Below are positions 1-6,326 of a DNA stretch of 27,784 bases, piece by piece. The stretch spans positions 1-27,784 of the IMG/VR virus record IMGVR_UViG_3300033149_002282; one strand, written 5' to 3'. How positions within the stretch are numbered: position 1 is the stretch's first letter; each line of letters starts with the position of its first letter. The position numbers were made by a program, and so were the translations under genes. This stretch comes from a virus. The notes beneath the pieces are model-generated. The model worked only from the letters and a program-made list of their open reading frames with translations, was not told the origin of the DNA and did not search any database.

Positions 1-882
1 TCGCAAAAACGGACGGTGCTCTATCGAGACTGGATGTGGGATGGGATAGGTGACGCTGTCAACGGCGAGAATCAGTCTATAACAGGCGAACTTGCAGATG
101 CGGTAGTCTTCCATGTCAAACTGGGCGGACGTGGACTACGAGGTGAATCCAGCGTGATAGCAGATATGGATTGGGCTCGGCAGTATCGAGAGTTTATGAC
201 TGCGCGGGCTGCCGTAGCCAGAGCCATAGCGATGTTTCCTTATAAGCTGAAACTGTTGGCTGACGCTGCTGGTTTGTCGTCTGTCAAAACGCAACTCGGT
301 ACAGGTCTAACCGAATCATCGAGCGAGACGAATCCGCCCGCCGTACCGGGATCGATGTTTCTGGAAAACGCCGGGGCGACGTTATCGTCTATGAAACAAG
401 AGACCGGAGCGAACGCTGCGAAGGTGGACGCTGAACTCTTTATGCAACAGGTGGGTGTCGGTAGCGGTATCTTCCCCCATTATTATGGGCTCGGCAACAG
501 CTTCCGACTGGCAACCGCCGATTCGATGGAACCCCCGATGTTCAAAGCGTTTGAGGCGTATCAAGAGCTCTGGCGCGATACTTATCAACTGCTGTTCGAG
601 TGGGTACTGGAACAAATGAGTGTACCCGAAGAACAACGTGTCGTTACGGTCAAAGGGGAACCGATTCGGAAACAGGACGTCGGCCCGTTGATCGACGGTG
701 CCGAGAAAGCCGTCCGTTCGTTTCCTTCGTTGGCGGACAGCACGGAACTGGCGAAACACGTGTTGACGCTGTTGGGTGTGACCGATCCAGCGAGTGTAAT
801 CGACGAGTTGACCGAGGTATACAAACAGATACCAGGGCATAATGTGCGCGACCGAGGTATACAAACAGATACCAGGGCATAA
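1..882 (+). CDS. Portal protein, C-terminal part, 3' end frameshifted
   Basis: The portal forms the dodecameric ring at the capsid vertex through which DNA is packaged. The frame is open from base 1, so the N-terminus lies outside the window and the GTG at 16 is only the first internal start. Portal-like features are the stretch 'GNSFRLATADSMEPPMF' followed by a helical segment with 'FEAYQELW', and the position just upstream of a Mu F-type gene. The last ten codons come from the second copy of a 40-bp tandem duplication (811-890), which shifts the frame and gives an early TAA at 880-882. Without the duplication the frame would continue as AMIHKVLQEVIAR and stop at TGA 929-931, overlapping the next ATG as ATGA. 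Portal identity rests on sequence character and gene order, not on a search. Confidence 0.8.
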   Translation, partial: SQKRTVLYRDWMWDGIGDAVNGENQSITGELADAVVFHVKLGGRGLRGESSVIADMDWARQYREFMTARAAVARAIAMFPYKLKLLADAAGLSSVKTQLGTGLTESSSETNPPAVPGSMFLENAGATLSSMKQETGANAAKVDAELFMQQVGVGSGIFPHYYGLGNSFRLATADSMEPPMFKAFEAYQELWRDTYQLLFEWVLEQMSVPEEQRVVTVKGEPIRKQDVGPLIDGAEKAVRSFPSLADSTELAKHVLTLLGVTDPASVIDELTEVYKQIPGHNVRDRGIQTDTRA

Positions 883-890
883 TGTGCGCG
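810..890. repeat. Perfect 40-bp tandem duplication at the portal 3' end
   Basis: Bases 811-850 and 851-890 are identical, with one more matching base at 810. The unit begins ACCGAGGTATACAAACAGAT. Forty is not a multiple of three, so the second copy is read in a new frame and truncates the portal. Removing one copy restores a reading frame that ends in an ATGA overlap with the downstream gene, so the duplication is probably recent, or it is an assembly error. Confidence 0.97.
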
Positions 891-927
891 CAATGATACA
901 CAAAGTGTTGCAAGAGGTAATCGCTCG

Positions 928-1818
928 ATGAGACGTATCGATGCGCCACGGGCTCTGTTCAGCCACCATCCACATGTGCACTTACACCGTGTGCTGGAAC
1001 GGTCGGCGGCCGGGGTCAATAAAGCTAAACGGCTCGGGCCCCAGAGTCCCGAAGGCAAACGGCTGGCACGTAAGACCGAACGCAAGATACTCCCTTGGTT
1101 CCGGGCGCGGGCACGCAAGCTGCCGCTTACCACCGTATCAGCCCTGTATCGGCAACGGCTGTCGGGAATGCAAGAAGCCGATGTACCGGTCGATGATTTC
1201 TTCGTCCTGTTCACAGAATGGCTGGAGGATGGTATCGAGCAGTTCGAGGTCTTGATGAACAGTAGCATTCAAGAGGGGCTGGCTGCCGGATTCGAGGGTG
1301 ACCTACAAGCGTGGATTGACGAGTTCAAGCTTAAAGTCCCACCATTTGATGCATCTGCTATGCTGCCGGAATCGGTTATCAAACAGGCCAAGGCGTATGC
1401 TGGCGAGCTAGTGACGGGCGTTACAGACGATACGGCCAAACAACTATCGACAGTGATAGCGGAAGCTCTCGAAACACAGCGGAGCGTGCCGGAACTCGCT
1501 AAGATGTTGAGAGATCGGTTTGAGGAAATCGGGACAAACAAAAGCAAAGTTATTGCTCGGACGGAAATGGGACAAGCGGTGAGCGACGGAGCTTATCACG
1601 CGAACAAAGCGGTCGGTGCGACGGAGAAAGAGTCCATCCAGACCACCGATCTTGATGACATCTGCGCTATCAACGAAGCGGACGGTCGGATACCGATCGA
1701 TCAACCTCATTCGAGCGGCGATATGCATCCACTCTATCATCCGAGATGTATGTGTACGGAAGTGTATTTCGGTGCGACCGAGGAAGGGCTAGCAAACTTG
1801 TTGGGACTTGGGGGTTGA
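928..1818 (+). CDS. Phage head morphogenesis protein (Mu F / SPP1 gp7-like)
   Basis: A minor head protein of the family that works with the portal in procapsid assembly and sometimes enters the capsid with the DNA. The C-terminal third carries the family signature: 'VIARTEMGQAVSDGAY' (about residues 208-223) and then 'HPLYHPRCMCTE' (about 269-280), with the closely spaced His and Cys residues typical of this domain. The first 60 residues are basic (RRIDAPRALF, ARKTERK). The ATG overlaps the ancestral portal stop (TGA 929-931) and is preceded by AAGAGG. 296 residues is normal for short members of the family. It is followed by GGGGTT...AACCCC (1811-1828), a short inverted repeat over the stop codon. 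Confidence 0.85.
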   Translation: MRRIDAPRALFSHHPHVHLHRVLERSAAGVNKAKRLGPQSPEGKRLARKTERKILPWFRARARKLPLTTVSALYRQRLSGMQEADVPVDDFFVLFTEWLEDGIEQFEVLMNSSIQEGLAAGFEGDLQAWIDEFKLKVPPFDASAMLPESVIKQAKAYAGELVTGVTDDTAKQLSTVIAEALETQRSVPELAKMLRDRFEEIGTNKSKVIARTEMGQAVSDGAYHANKAVGATEKESIQTTDLDDICAINEADGRIPIDQPHSSGDMHPLYHPRCMCTEVYFGATEEGLANLLGLGG

Positions 1819-1844
1819 CATAAACCCCGTATATCGAGTAAACT

Positions 1845-1970
1845 ATGACTGATACTAATAGAATCTTGTGGGTCGCCGTACGGCGCGGGCTGTTGCTCAT
1901 CTGTAAGGCGATTGAACGGAATCTGGGTCTCGGCGCGAACAGAGAAGAGGAGAAACAGAAGTATGGCTGA
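1845..1970 (+). CDS. Small hypothetical protein (41 aa)
   Basis: A short frame reading MTDTNRILWVAVRRGLLLIC...NLGLG and ending EEEKQKYG. It has a basic hydrophobic middle (VAVRRGLLLICKAI) and a charged tail. It fills the gap after the Mu F-like gene and its stop overlaps the next ATG by 8 bases, the same overlap length seen between the next two genes. The Shine-Dalgarno of the next gene lies inside it. Its own ribosome binding site is weak (only GAG at a suitable distance), so it may be translated poorly. Very short proteins of this kind occur beside portal and head genes in other phages. No function can be assigned. Confidence 0.5.
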   Translation: MTDTNRILWVAVRRGLLLICKAIERNLGLGANREEEKQKYG

Positions 1971-2616
1971 TAAGAGCAGATTGCGGATTATGGTGGGTGG
2001 CAATAAACCACGGTTGAGTGTGCGTGTTGAAGGCGACCAGGTAGTGATCGATTGCGCTAAATGTTTCGCCGACTTTTTGCGCACCTGCAAGTGGGCTATC
2101 GACCGCCAATCTTCCCTGCCGTCGTATGAAAGTGCCGATTGTGTCGGCTACCATGGCAGAGCCACGTTCCCGCGCGAAGCATATGATCTACTCGTACGGC
2201 TCGCGAACCGTGAGCGGATTAGGGATGTGGATGTCCCTCTATCGTTACAGACCGGAGCAATGACCGACCAGGTACCGACGCCGACTTCCTTATCCGACAT
2301 AGAAGCTGCTGCGCGAAAAGCCGCCAGTGATGCTGTAGCTCGTATGGTGCGCGTCACGCCGAACGACGCTGAAATCCAACCGAGCGACCATAAGGACAGT
2401 ATCCTCGTTGATCAAGATAGCGTATATCACGAACCTAGTCTTGACGAGATTCTGAATGCCGAGCCGGAGCCGGTGTCTCCTCTCGCGTCAAAAGCAGCGA
2501 TCGCGTTGGCAGAGACACACAGGATCGATCTTGCGAGTATCAAAAAAGCAAGCAAACACAACAAAATCGATGTGCGCGATGTGCGCGCGGCGATAAGAGA
2601 GCGTAATAATGGTTAG
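1963..2616 (+). CDS. Hypothetical protein with a peripheral-subunit-binding-like C-terminus
   Basis: 217 residues from the ATG at 1963, chosen over the upstream TTG at 1912 because AGAGGAG (1946-1952) lies ten bases before it. The first 100 residues are unrecognised; they contain two Cys in 'DCAKCF'. A charged, disordered-looking middle follows. The last 40 residues (SKAAIALAETHRIDLASIKK...IDVRDVRAAI) resemble the E3-binding/peripheral-subunit-binding fold of 2-oxoacid dehydrogenase acyltransferases, which has the shape SPaaRklA...GvdLs.vkGtG..GRI...DV, but the GTG..GR core is replaced by KASKHNK. The module may serve as a small protein-docking domain. It sits among head genes, so it may be a virion or assembly factor. 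Confidence 0.7.
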   Translation: MADKSRLRIMVGGNKPRLSVRVEGDQVVIDCAKCFADFLRTCKWAIDRQSSLPSYESADCVGYHGRATFPREAYDLLVRLANRERIRDVDVPLSLQTGAMTDQVPTPTSLSDIEAAARKAASDAVARMVRVTPNDAEIQPSDHKDSILVDQDSVYHEPSLDEILNAEPEPVSPLASKAAIALAETHRIDLASIKKASKHNKIDVRDVRAAIRERNNG

Positions 2617-2986
2617 AGCCTGTCCATGTTGCGGAACAGCCCCGCGAACGGAAGAATCCATATGCCGATACGGTCTATGGTGGCAGACAGGTATCGCCGA
2701 GGTTGAGCCTCGATACAAATATCTTATTGTCTGTGAACATTGCAAGATCAAATGTGTAGCAACGTCCGCCGACAACGATACAGCGGTTAATATGGCGACG
2801 AAACTGTGGAACGAATGTCCCGAAGTTGAAATGATACGCGACTACAAAGTGCAGGCAACGATCAAGAACGATAAAATTAGATGGTCTTTACTTGGTGGCG
2901 GACACAACCCTGTGTTTGTCAGCATGAAACCGAATATCGAGACGATCTATAACCAGACACTCGAAGCCATCGCAGATATGGCATAA
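2609..2986 (+). CDS. Lar-like zinc-ribbon protein
   Basis: 125 residues. The pattern CPCC (residues 5-8), VCEHC (about 42-46) and then 'ATKLWNECPE' follows the restriction-alleviation Lar family, whose members read CPFCG...C..CG...AI.AWN. Lar proteins change the behaviour of host type I restriction-modification enzymes; many phage relatives are uncharacterised zinc-binding proteins. A second half (NDKIRWSLLGGG...) is not part of the usual short Lar and has no recognised match. The ATG overlaps the previous stop by 8 bases. Its place inside the head operon instead of an early region is unusual. Zinc binding is well supported by the Cys pattern; anti-restriction is only inferred from the family. 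Confidence 0.6.
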   Translation: MVRACPCCGTAPRTEESICRYGLWWQTGIAEVEPRYKYLIVCEHCKIKCVATSADNDTAVNMATKLWNECPEVEMIRDYKVQATIKNDKIRWSLLGGGHNPVFVSMKPNIETIYNQTLEAIADMA

Positions 2987-3087
2987 GGATTACACCATGG
3001 AATAAGACAAATATAGCTGAATAGCCCCCGCTGTATATACCTACGGCTCCCGGTTAGCTACCCGCAGCCGATTAAGGGTCATAGTCG

Positions 3088-3144
3088 CGGCATACTGACA
3101 GAGCTCAATGATAGTTCTGATAGTGTGCCGCTTTTCTTTTTTTT
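3088..3144 (+). terminator. Rho-independent terminator or attenuator before the protease-scaffold gene
   Basis: 3088-3097 (CGGCATACTG) pairs with 3121-3130 (TAGTGTGCCG) through ten pairs, two of them G-U. After one A/A mismatch, 3099-3103 pairs with 3115-3119. The loop is 11 bases. The stem is followed by TTTTCTTTTTTTT (3132-3144), and the ribosome binding site GGAGG starts at 3145. This is the only clear intrinsic terminator in the right-going block. Its U-tract touches the Shine-Dalgarno, so readthrough would set expression of the capsid genes relative to the portal genes. The 100 bp upstream (2987-3087) hold no gene; a weaker hairpin (CGGCT...AGCCG) is present there. Confidence 0.75.
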
Positions 3145-3153
3145 GGAGGCGAT

Positions 3154-5202
3154 ATGCCATATAGGGTGGACAGTCCGGACTTACCGCCAAACGTGAAAAA
3201 GCTGGACGCGAAAGCCAAAGCGAAATGGGTCGCGACGTGGAATGCTACGTTCGAACGATGTCAATCAACCGGCGGTGAGGATTGCGAAGCGCAGGCGTTC
3301 CGCATCGCCAACGGCACGATCAAAGAGACCGAGACAACCGAGATCGAATCGGAGGAAGCAACGATCACGAAAGGTATGGCCAATGCTATGGGTAGGACGG
3401 GCAAAACGAAACTCACGTGTCCAGTCTGCGGTCAGGTCGTGCCGGTATATCCCGGTCGGTATCCGACGAAATGTCCAAACTGTGGTGAACCGTTAGAGGG
3501 AAGAGATATGACGACCACAACAGAAACGCGAGGTCAAGGGTTAGGTGTGGGGAAAAGCAGACAACAGGACGGAGGCACGGACGTTTGTCTCTGTCCACAA
3601 TGCGCTACGACCGCCGAACACGAACGTGGTATACCGTGTACCTCGCAGACCTGTCCGAAATGCGGGACACCTATGGTAGGTACAGATGCGCACGAATCGC
3701 TTGATCGTGTGCTGGAACTATGTGCTGAACGCGAAGTTACTGCTGACCACGACCGGGCGATAACGCGATGGATCGAGCAAGGCGTCGTGCCAGACGTTGC
3801 GGTTATCGATGCTATTCGGGAAGCGCGCCCGATGAAAACCGAAGACGGACAGAAGTTCCCTGCCGAGGCCTATGCGTATGTGCCTGACCCCGATAAACCC
3901 AGCACGTGGAAGTTGCGTCTGTGGGAGAGTCCGAGTCTGAAAGTTACGCGGAAACAGTTAGGGGCCGCCGCTGCTGCGTTCTCACCCGGAGGGTTCCGAG
4001 GCCAGAAAGTACAGATACCGGCTGAAGACGTGGCGAAAGTGAAAGGACGTATCCGAGCGGCCTATCGGGCGTTGAAAGTCGAACCGAAAAATATACCGAA
4101 AGCAGTGAAGGAGAACGAGCCTATGAAACGAGTAATCGCACGGGAAGCGTCTACACTTTTGGAATCGGATTATGACGAAGCTCTCGGAGAAGCTACGATC
4201 ACGATTATCAAACCGGGGTTCAATGAGAGTAAACAACGATTCTATCCAAAAGAAACTCTAGCTCGGGACTATAAAGTGTTCGAGGGGCTCAAGATGTTCG
4301 CAGATCATCAGACCTCTGCTGAAGAACGGGCGAAACCGGAACGCTCTATTCGGGAATGGGTCGCGCAGATCAAACCGAAGTCAGTGTTCGTGGCCGAGGA
4401 CGGTAGTATCAAAGCCCGAGTAGCGATCATCGAAGACTGGTTGAAAGGGAAAATGTCGAACCTGAAAAAGGCCGGGTTGCTCAGTGAAATGGGTACGTCG
4501 ATCGTTGCTGCGGGTGAAGCGTACAAAACGGAAATTGAAGGGCATAAAACCGATTTCATCGAACGTATCGTACGAGGTCGATCGGTGGATTTCGTCACTT
4601 ATCCCGGGGCGGGCGGTATGGTGGAATGTTATGAGTCGGCCCGACCAGAAGATGAGTTTGATGTAGACGTGATAACTTTGGAGGGGTTGAAGGAGCGGCG
4701 ACCGGACATCATCGAGCAGGTCGCAGCCGAGGTCAAGGGTACGCTCGATGGGGAGATACGCAGTATGAGTGAGTCAGAACGGGAACTGAAGGAACTTAAA
4801 GAGAGTGTCGATACGCTCACCGCTGAGAGGGATGAACTGAAGACGAAGATTGCGGCTAACGAAGCCGAGAAAGCGAAGCTGGAAGCGCAGGAATCTATCA
4901 AGAGCCTGATAGCGGAAGCCGAGCTACCCGACGCGACGAAAGCCAGATTGACCGACCAGTTTGTCGAGGCGGAAACGGTGGATGGTGTTGCAGAGGCTAT
5001 CGAGGCTGCCAAGAAAGAGTTGGCTGAGCTGACTGAAGCCGGGATCGTGAAACAGCTCGGTAATACAAGGCCTGCCGATGACAACGATGCGGGTAAAGTC
5101 GCCGAACGGCTGCACGAAGCGATGAAACAGCACTATCAGGAACAGGGGTATGACAACGACACGGCCGAGCAAATGGCCACAACCTACGTGAAAGGACACT
5201 AA
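3154..5202 (+). CDS. ChaB / zinc-ribbon / prohead protease / scaffold fusion
   Basis: 682 residues in four parts. Residues 1-58 resemble the ChaB fold (MPYRVDSPDLPPNVKKL...AF). Next come two Cys clusters: C89, C92, C107, C110, and C145, C147, C150, C162, C167, C170. Residues about 230-320 (KFPAEAYAYVPDPDKPSTWK... RIRAAYRAL) form a conserved phage segment. Residues 324-500 form the maturation protease, with FADHQT (candidate His385), 'GTSIVAAG' (candidate Ser450) and 'VDFVTYPGAGG'. The rest is a charged coiled coil typical of scaffold (SERELKELKESVDTLTAERD). The protease would cut scaffold and capsid subunits during head maturation. SD GGAGG (3145-3149) sits just after a terminator. Two internal in-frame starts with good SDs are listed separately. 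Confidence 0.85.
   Translation: MPYRVDSPDLPPNVKKLDAKAKAKWVATWNATFERCQSTGGEDCEAQAFRIANGTIKETETTEIESEEATITKGMANAMGRTGKTKLTCPVCGQVVPVYPGRYPTKCPNCGEPLEGRDMTTTTETRGQGLGVGKSRQQDGGTDVCLCPQCATTAEHERGIPCTSQTCPKCGTPMVGTDAHESLDRVLELCAEREVTADHDRAITRWIEQGVVPDVAVIDAIREARPMKTEDGQKFPAEAYAYVPDPDKPSTWKLRLWESPSLKVTRKQLGAAAAAFSPGGFRGQKVQIPAEDVAKVKGRIRAAYRALKVEPKNIPKAVKENEPMKRVIAREASTLLESDYDEALGEATITIIKPGFNESKQRFYPKETLARDYKVFEGLKMFADHQTSAEERAKPERSIREWVAQIKPKSVFVAEDGSIKARVAIIEDWLKGKMSNLKKAGLLSEMGTSIVAAGEAYKTEIEGHKTDFIERIVRGRSVDFVTYPGAGGMVECYESARPEDEFDVDVITLEGLKERRPDIIEQVAAEVKGTLDGEIRSMSESERELKELKESVDTLTAERDELKTKIAANEAEKAKLEAQESIKSLIAEAELPDATKARLTDQFVEAETVDGVAEAIEAAKKELAELTEAGIVKQLGNTRPADDNDAGKVAERLHEAMKQHYQEQGYDNDTAEQMATTYVKGH
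4123..5202 (+). CDS. Internal in-frame start: protease-scaffold form (359 aa)
   Basis: AAGGAG at 4108-4113 lies nine bases before ATG 4123, which is in frame with the 682-residue protein (Met324). The domain boundary is exact: the product starts 'MKRVIAREAST' at the beginning of the protease domain and lacks the ChaB and zinc parts. This looks like a conventional protease-scaffold gene to which an N-terminal extension has been fused upstream, with both forms possibly made. Confidence 0.5.
   Translation: MKRVIAREASTLLESDYDEALGEATITIIKPGFNESKQRFYPKETLARDYKVFEGLKMFADHQTSAEERAKPERSIREWVAQIKPKSVFVAEDGSIKARVAIIEDWLKGKMSNLKKAGLLSEMGTSIVAAGEAYKTEIEGHKTDFIERIVRGRSVDFVTYPGAGGMVECYESARPEDEFDVDVITLEGLKERRPDIIEQVAAEVKGTLDGEIRSMSESERELKELKESVDTLTAERDELKTKIAANEAEKAKLEAQESIKSLIAEAELPDATKARLTDQFVEAETVDGVAEAIEAAKKELAELTEAGIVKQLGNTRPADDNDAGKVAERLHEAMKQHYQEQGYDNDTAEQMATTYVKGH
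4765..5202 (+). CDS. Internal in-frame start: scaffold-only form (145 aa)
   Basis: GGGGAG at 4750-4755 is nine bases before ATG 4765 (Met538, 'MSESERELKEL'), exactly where the coiled coil begins. The product would be a free scaffolding protein. Nested protease and scaffold genes sharing a frame and C-terminus are known from lambda C/Nu3. The scaffold would fill the procapsid and be removed by the protease encoded in the longer form. Confidence 0.6.
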   Translation: MSESERELKELKESVDTLTAERDELKTKIAANEAEKAKLEAQESIKSLIAEAELPDATKARLTDQFVEAETVDGVAEAIEAAKKELAELTEAGIVKQLGNTRPADDNDAGKVAERLHEAMKQHYQEQGYDNDTAEQMATTYVKGH

Positions 5203-5205
5203 AGA

Positions 5206-6018
5206 ATGCCTACATTTGACGCAAGTGGAGGTTACGCGTTGCTGATGCCTGCCGGATCACAGGCGTCCAGCACATACGAAGGTCGACATGTAATGTTACT
5301 CGAATCCTCGTTGACCCATCCGACACACGCTGATGGATTCGTTGATAAAGGTGATCCGGTAGCTGTCGGCGATATAGTCGGCGTCTCGCTCCTGAGCGCG
5401 TCGGGTGCTACCGACTACGTGACAGTCGATACCGAGGGTATCTGGTATCTGTCGGTGGTCGGGACAGACGATAACGGTGACACTGCCGTAGCGATCGGTG
5501 ACGATCTGTTCATATCGAGCTCAGGTGTGCTCAGCCCTGACAGCAGCGGTACACCGTTCGGGGTCGCGCTCGGCGCGGTTACATCCGGTGCAACGGCGGT
5601 GATCGCTGTGAAGGTACATGCGCATCCGCAACCGGGTCTGTTCGTCGATTTCATCTCCGAGACTGTAGCTTACGATGATTTCACGGACAATACCGATACG
5701 ACCGGATATATCGACCTGACGCCGACTTTGCCGATAGGTGCAATACCGCTCGGATGTAAATTCGTGGTTGCGACCGGGTTTACGGGCGATACGACCGCGG
5801 TAGTACAGGCCGGGATAGACGGTGATCTTGACCGGTTCACGGAAGATACCACCCAGTCGGTGTTGGCTGCCGGTACGGTTGGAGCTATTCCGACCAGCGA
5901 CGCGGCTGCGGGGATCGGTGCGGCGGTTACGGTACGGGTTACAGTGACAGGTGGAGCGGATTTCACGAGCATCAGTGCTGGTGAAATGACGGTATACGTC
6001 TATTACCTGCGGACGTAA
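5206..6018 (+). CDS. Probable capsid decoration protein (DUF2190-like N-terminus)
   Basis: 270 residues, acidic and rich in Gly, Thr and Val with very few Lys or Cys, as expected of an all-beta virion protein. Residues about 45-130 (KGDPVAVGDIVGVSL ... GTPFGVALGAVTSGATAVIAVKV) match the pattern of DUF2190-type capsid decoration proteins, where a short beta barrel binds the outside of the head. A second beta-rich domain follows (FVDFISETVAYDDF to the end). It lies three bases after the protease-scaffold gene and before the capsid gene, the usual place for a decoration protein. The SD is a modest AAAGGA. The family call is by pattern and position only. Confidence 0.65.
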   Translation: MPTFDASGGYALLMPAGSQASSTYEGRHVMLLESSLTHPTHADGFVDKGDPVAVGDIVGVSLLSASGATDYVTVDTEGIWYLSVVGTDDNGDTAVAIGDDLFISSSGVLSPDSSGTPFGVALGAVTSGATAVIAVKVHAHPQPGLFVDFISETVAYDDFTDNTDTTGYIDLTPTLPIGAIPLGCKFVVATGFTGDTTAVVQAGIDGDLDRFTEDTTQSVLAAGTVGAIPTSDAAAGIGAAVTVRVTVTGGADFTSISAGEMTVYVYYLRT

Positions 6019-6044
6019 ATGCAGAACAGAATAAGGAGGGGATA

Positions 6045-6326
6045 ATGAGCGAAATAGCGATTCTGCCGGAACGGTTACGGCGACGACGTGAACGAATGAT
6101 CAATCGGTTAGCGGTGTTAGCTCGGAAACAAATCGAATACGAACGGGCGGTCACCGAGATCGAGCGGGAAGTTCGAGATTTGGAAGCACAGTTCGAGTTG
6201 ATTAAAGCCGTTGAAGGTGATTGGAAAGCGCACGAAAACGCCGTCCAGGACGTAGAACAGAATCCTCAAACTGAAGAAAGGAACATGACGAATGCCTCAA
6301 CCGATAACACTTACAGAGATGAATGA
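6045..6326 (+). CDS. Small charged coiled-coil protein
   Basis: 93 residues, with the very strong ribosome binding site AAGGAGGGG ending just before ATG 6045. Residues 10-60 are a highly charged helix (RLRRRRERMINRL... IEREVRDLEAQFELI) with heptad spacing of Leu and Ile. The tail is polar (NPQTEERNMTNASTDN). It overlaps the first 35 bases of the capsid gene in a different frame and carries that gene's SD (6276-6282), so the two are probably translationally coupled. The role is unknown; an assembly helper for the capsid protein is plausible from its position. Confidence 0.75.
   Translation: MSEIAILPERLRRRRERMINRLAVLARKQIEYERAVTEIEREVRDLEAQFELIKAVEGDWKAHENAVQDVEQNPQTEERNMTNASTDNTYRDE

Noticed and set aside
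1815-1844. Promoter TTGACA with TAAACT after the Mu F-like gene
   Set aside because: TTGACA is perfect, but the -10 is only 4 of 6 and the start site would fall after the small gene's ATG. The TTGACA also overlaps the stop codon of the previous gene, so it may be chance.
1912-1962. TTG start for the peripheral-subunit-binding-like gene
   Set aside because: No SD in front, and ATG 1963 has AGAGGAG at normal distance.
4629-5084. Ser-rich minus-strand frame of 151 codons
   Set aside because: Shadow of the scaffold coiled coil; Glu and Lys codons read backwards give Ser, Phe and Leu.
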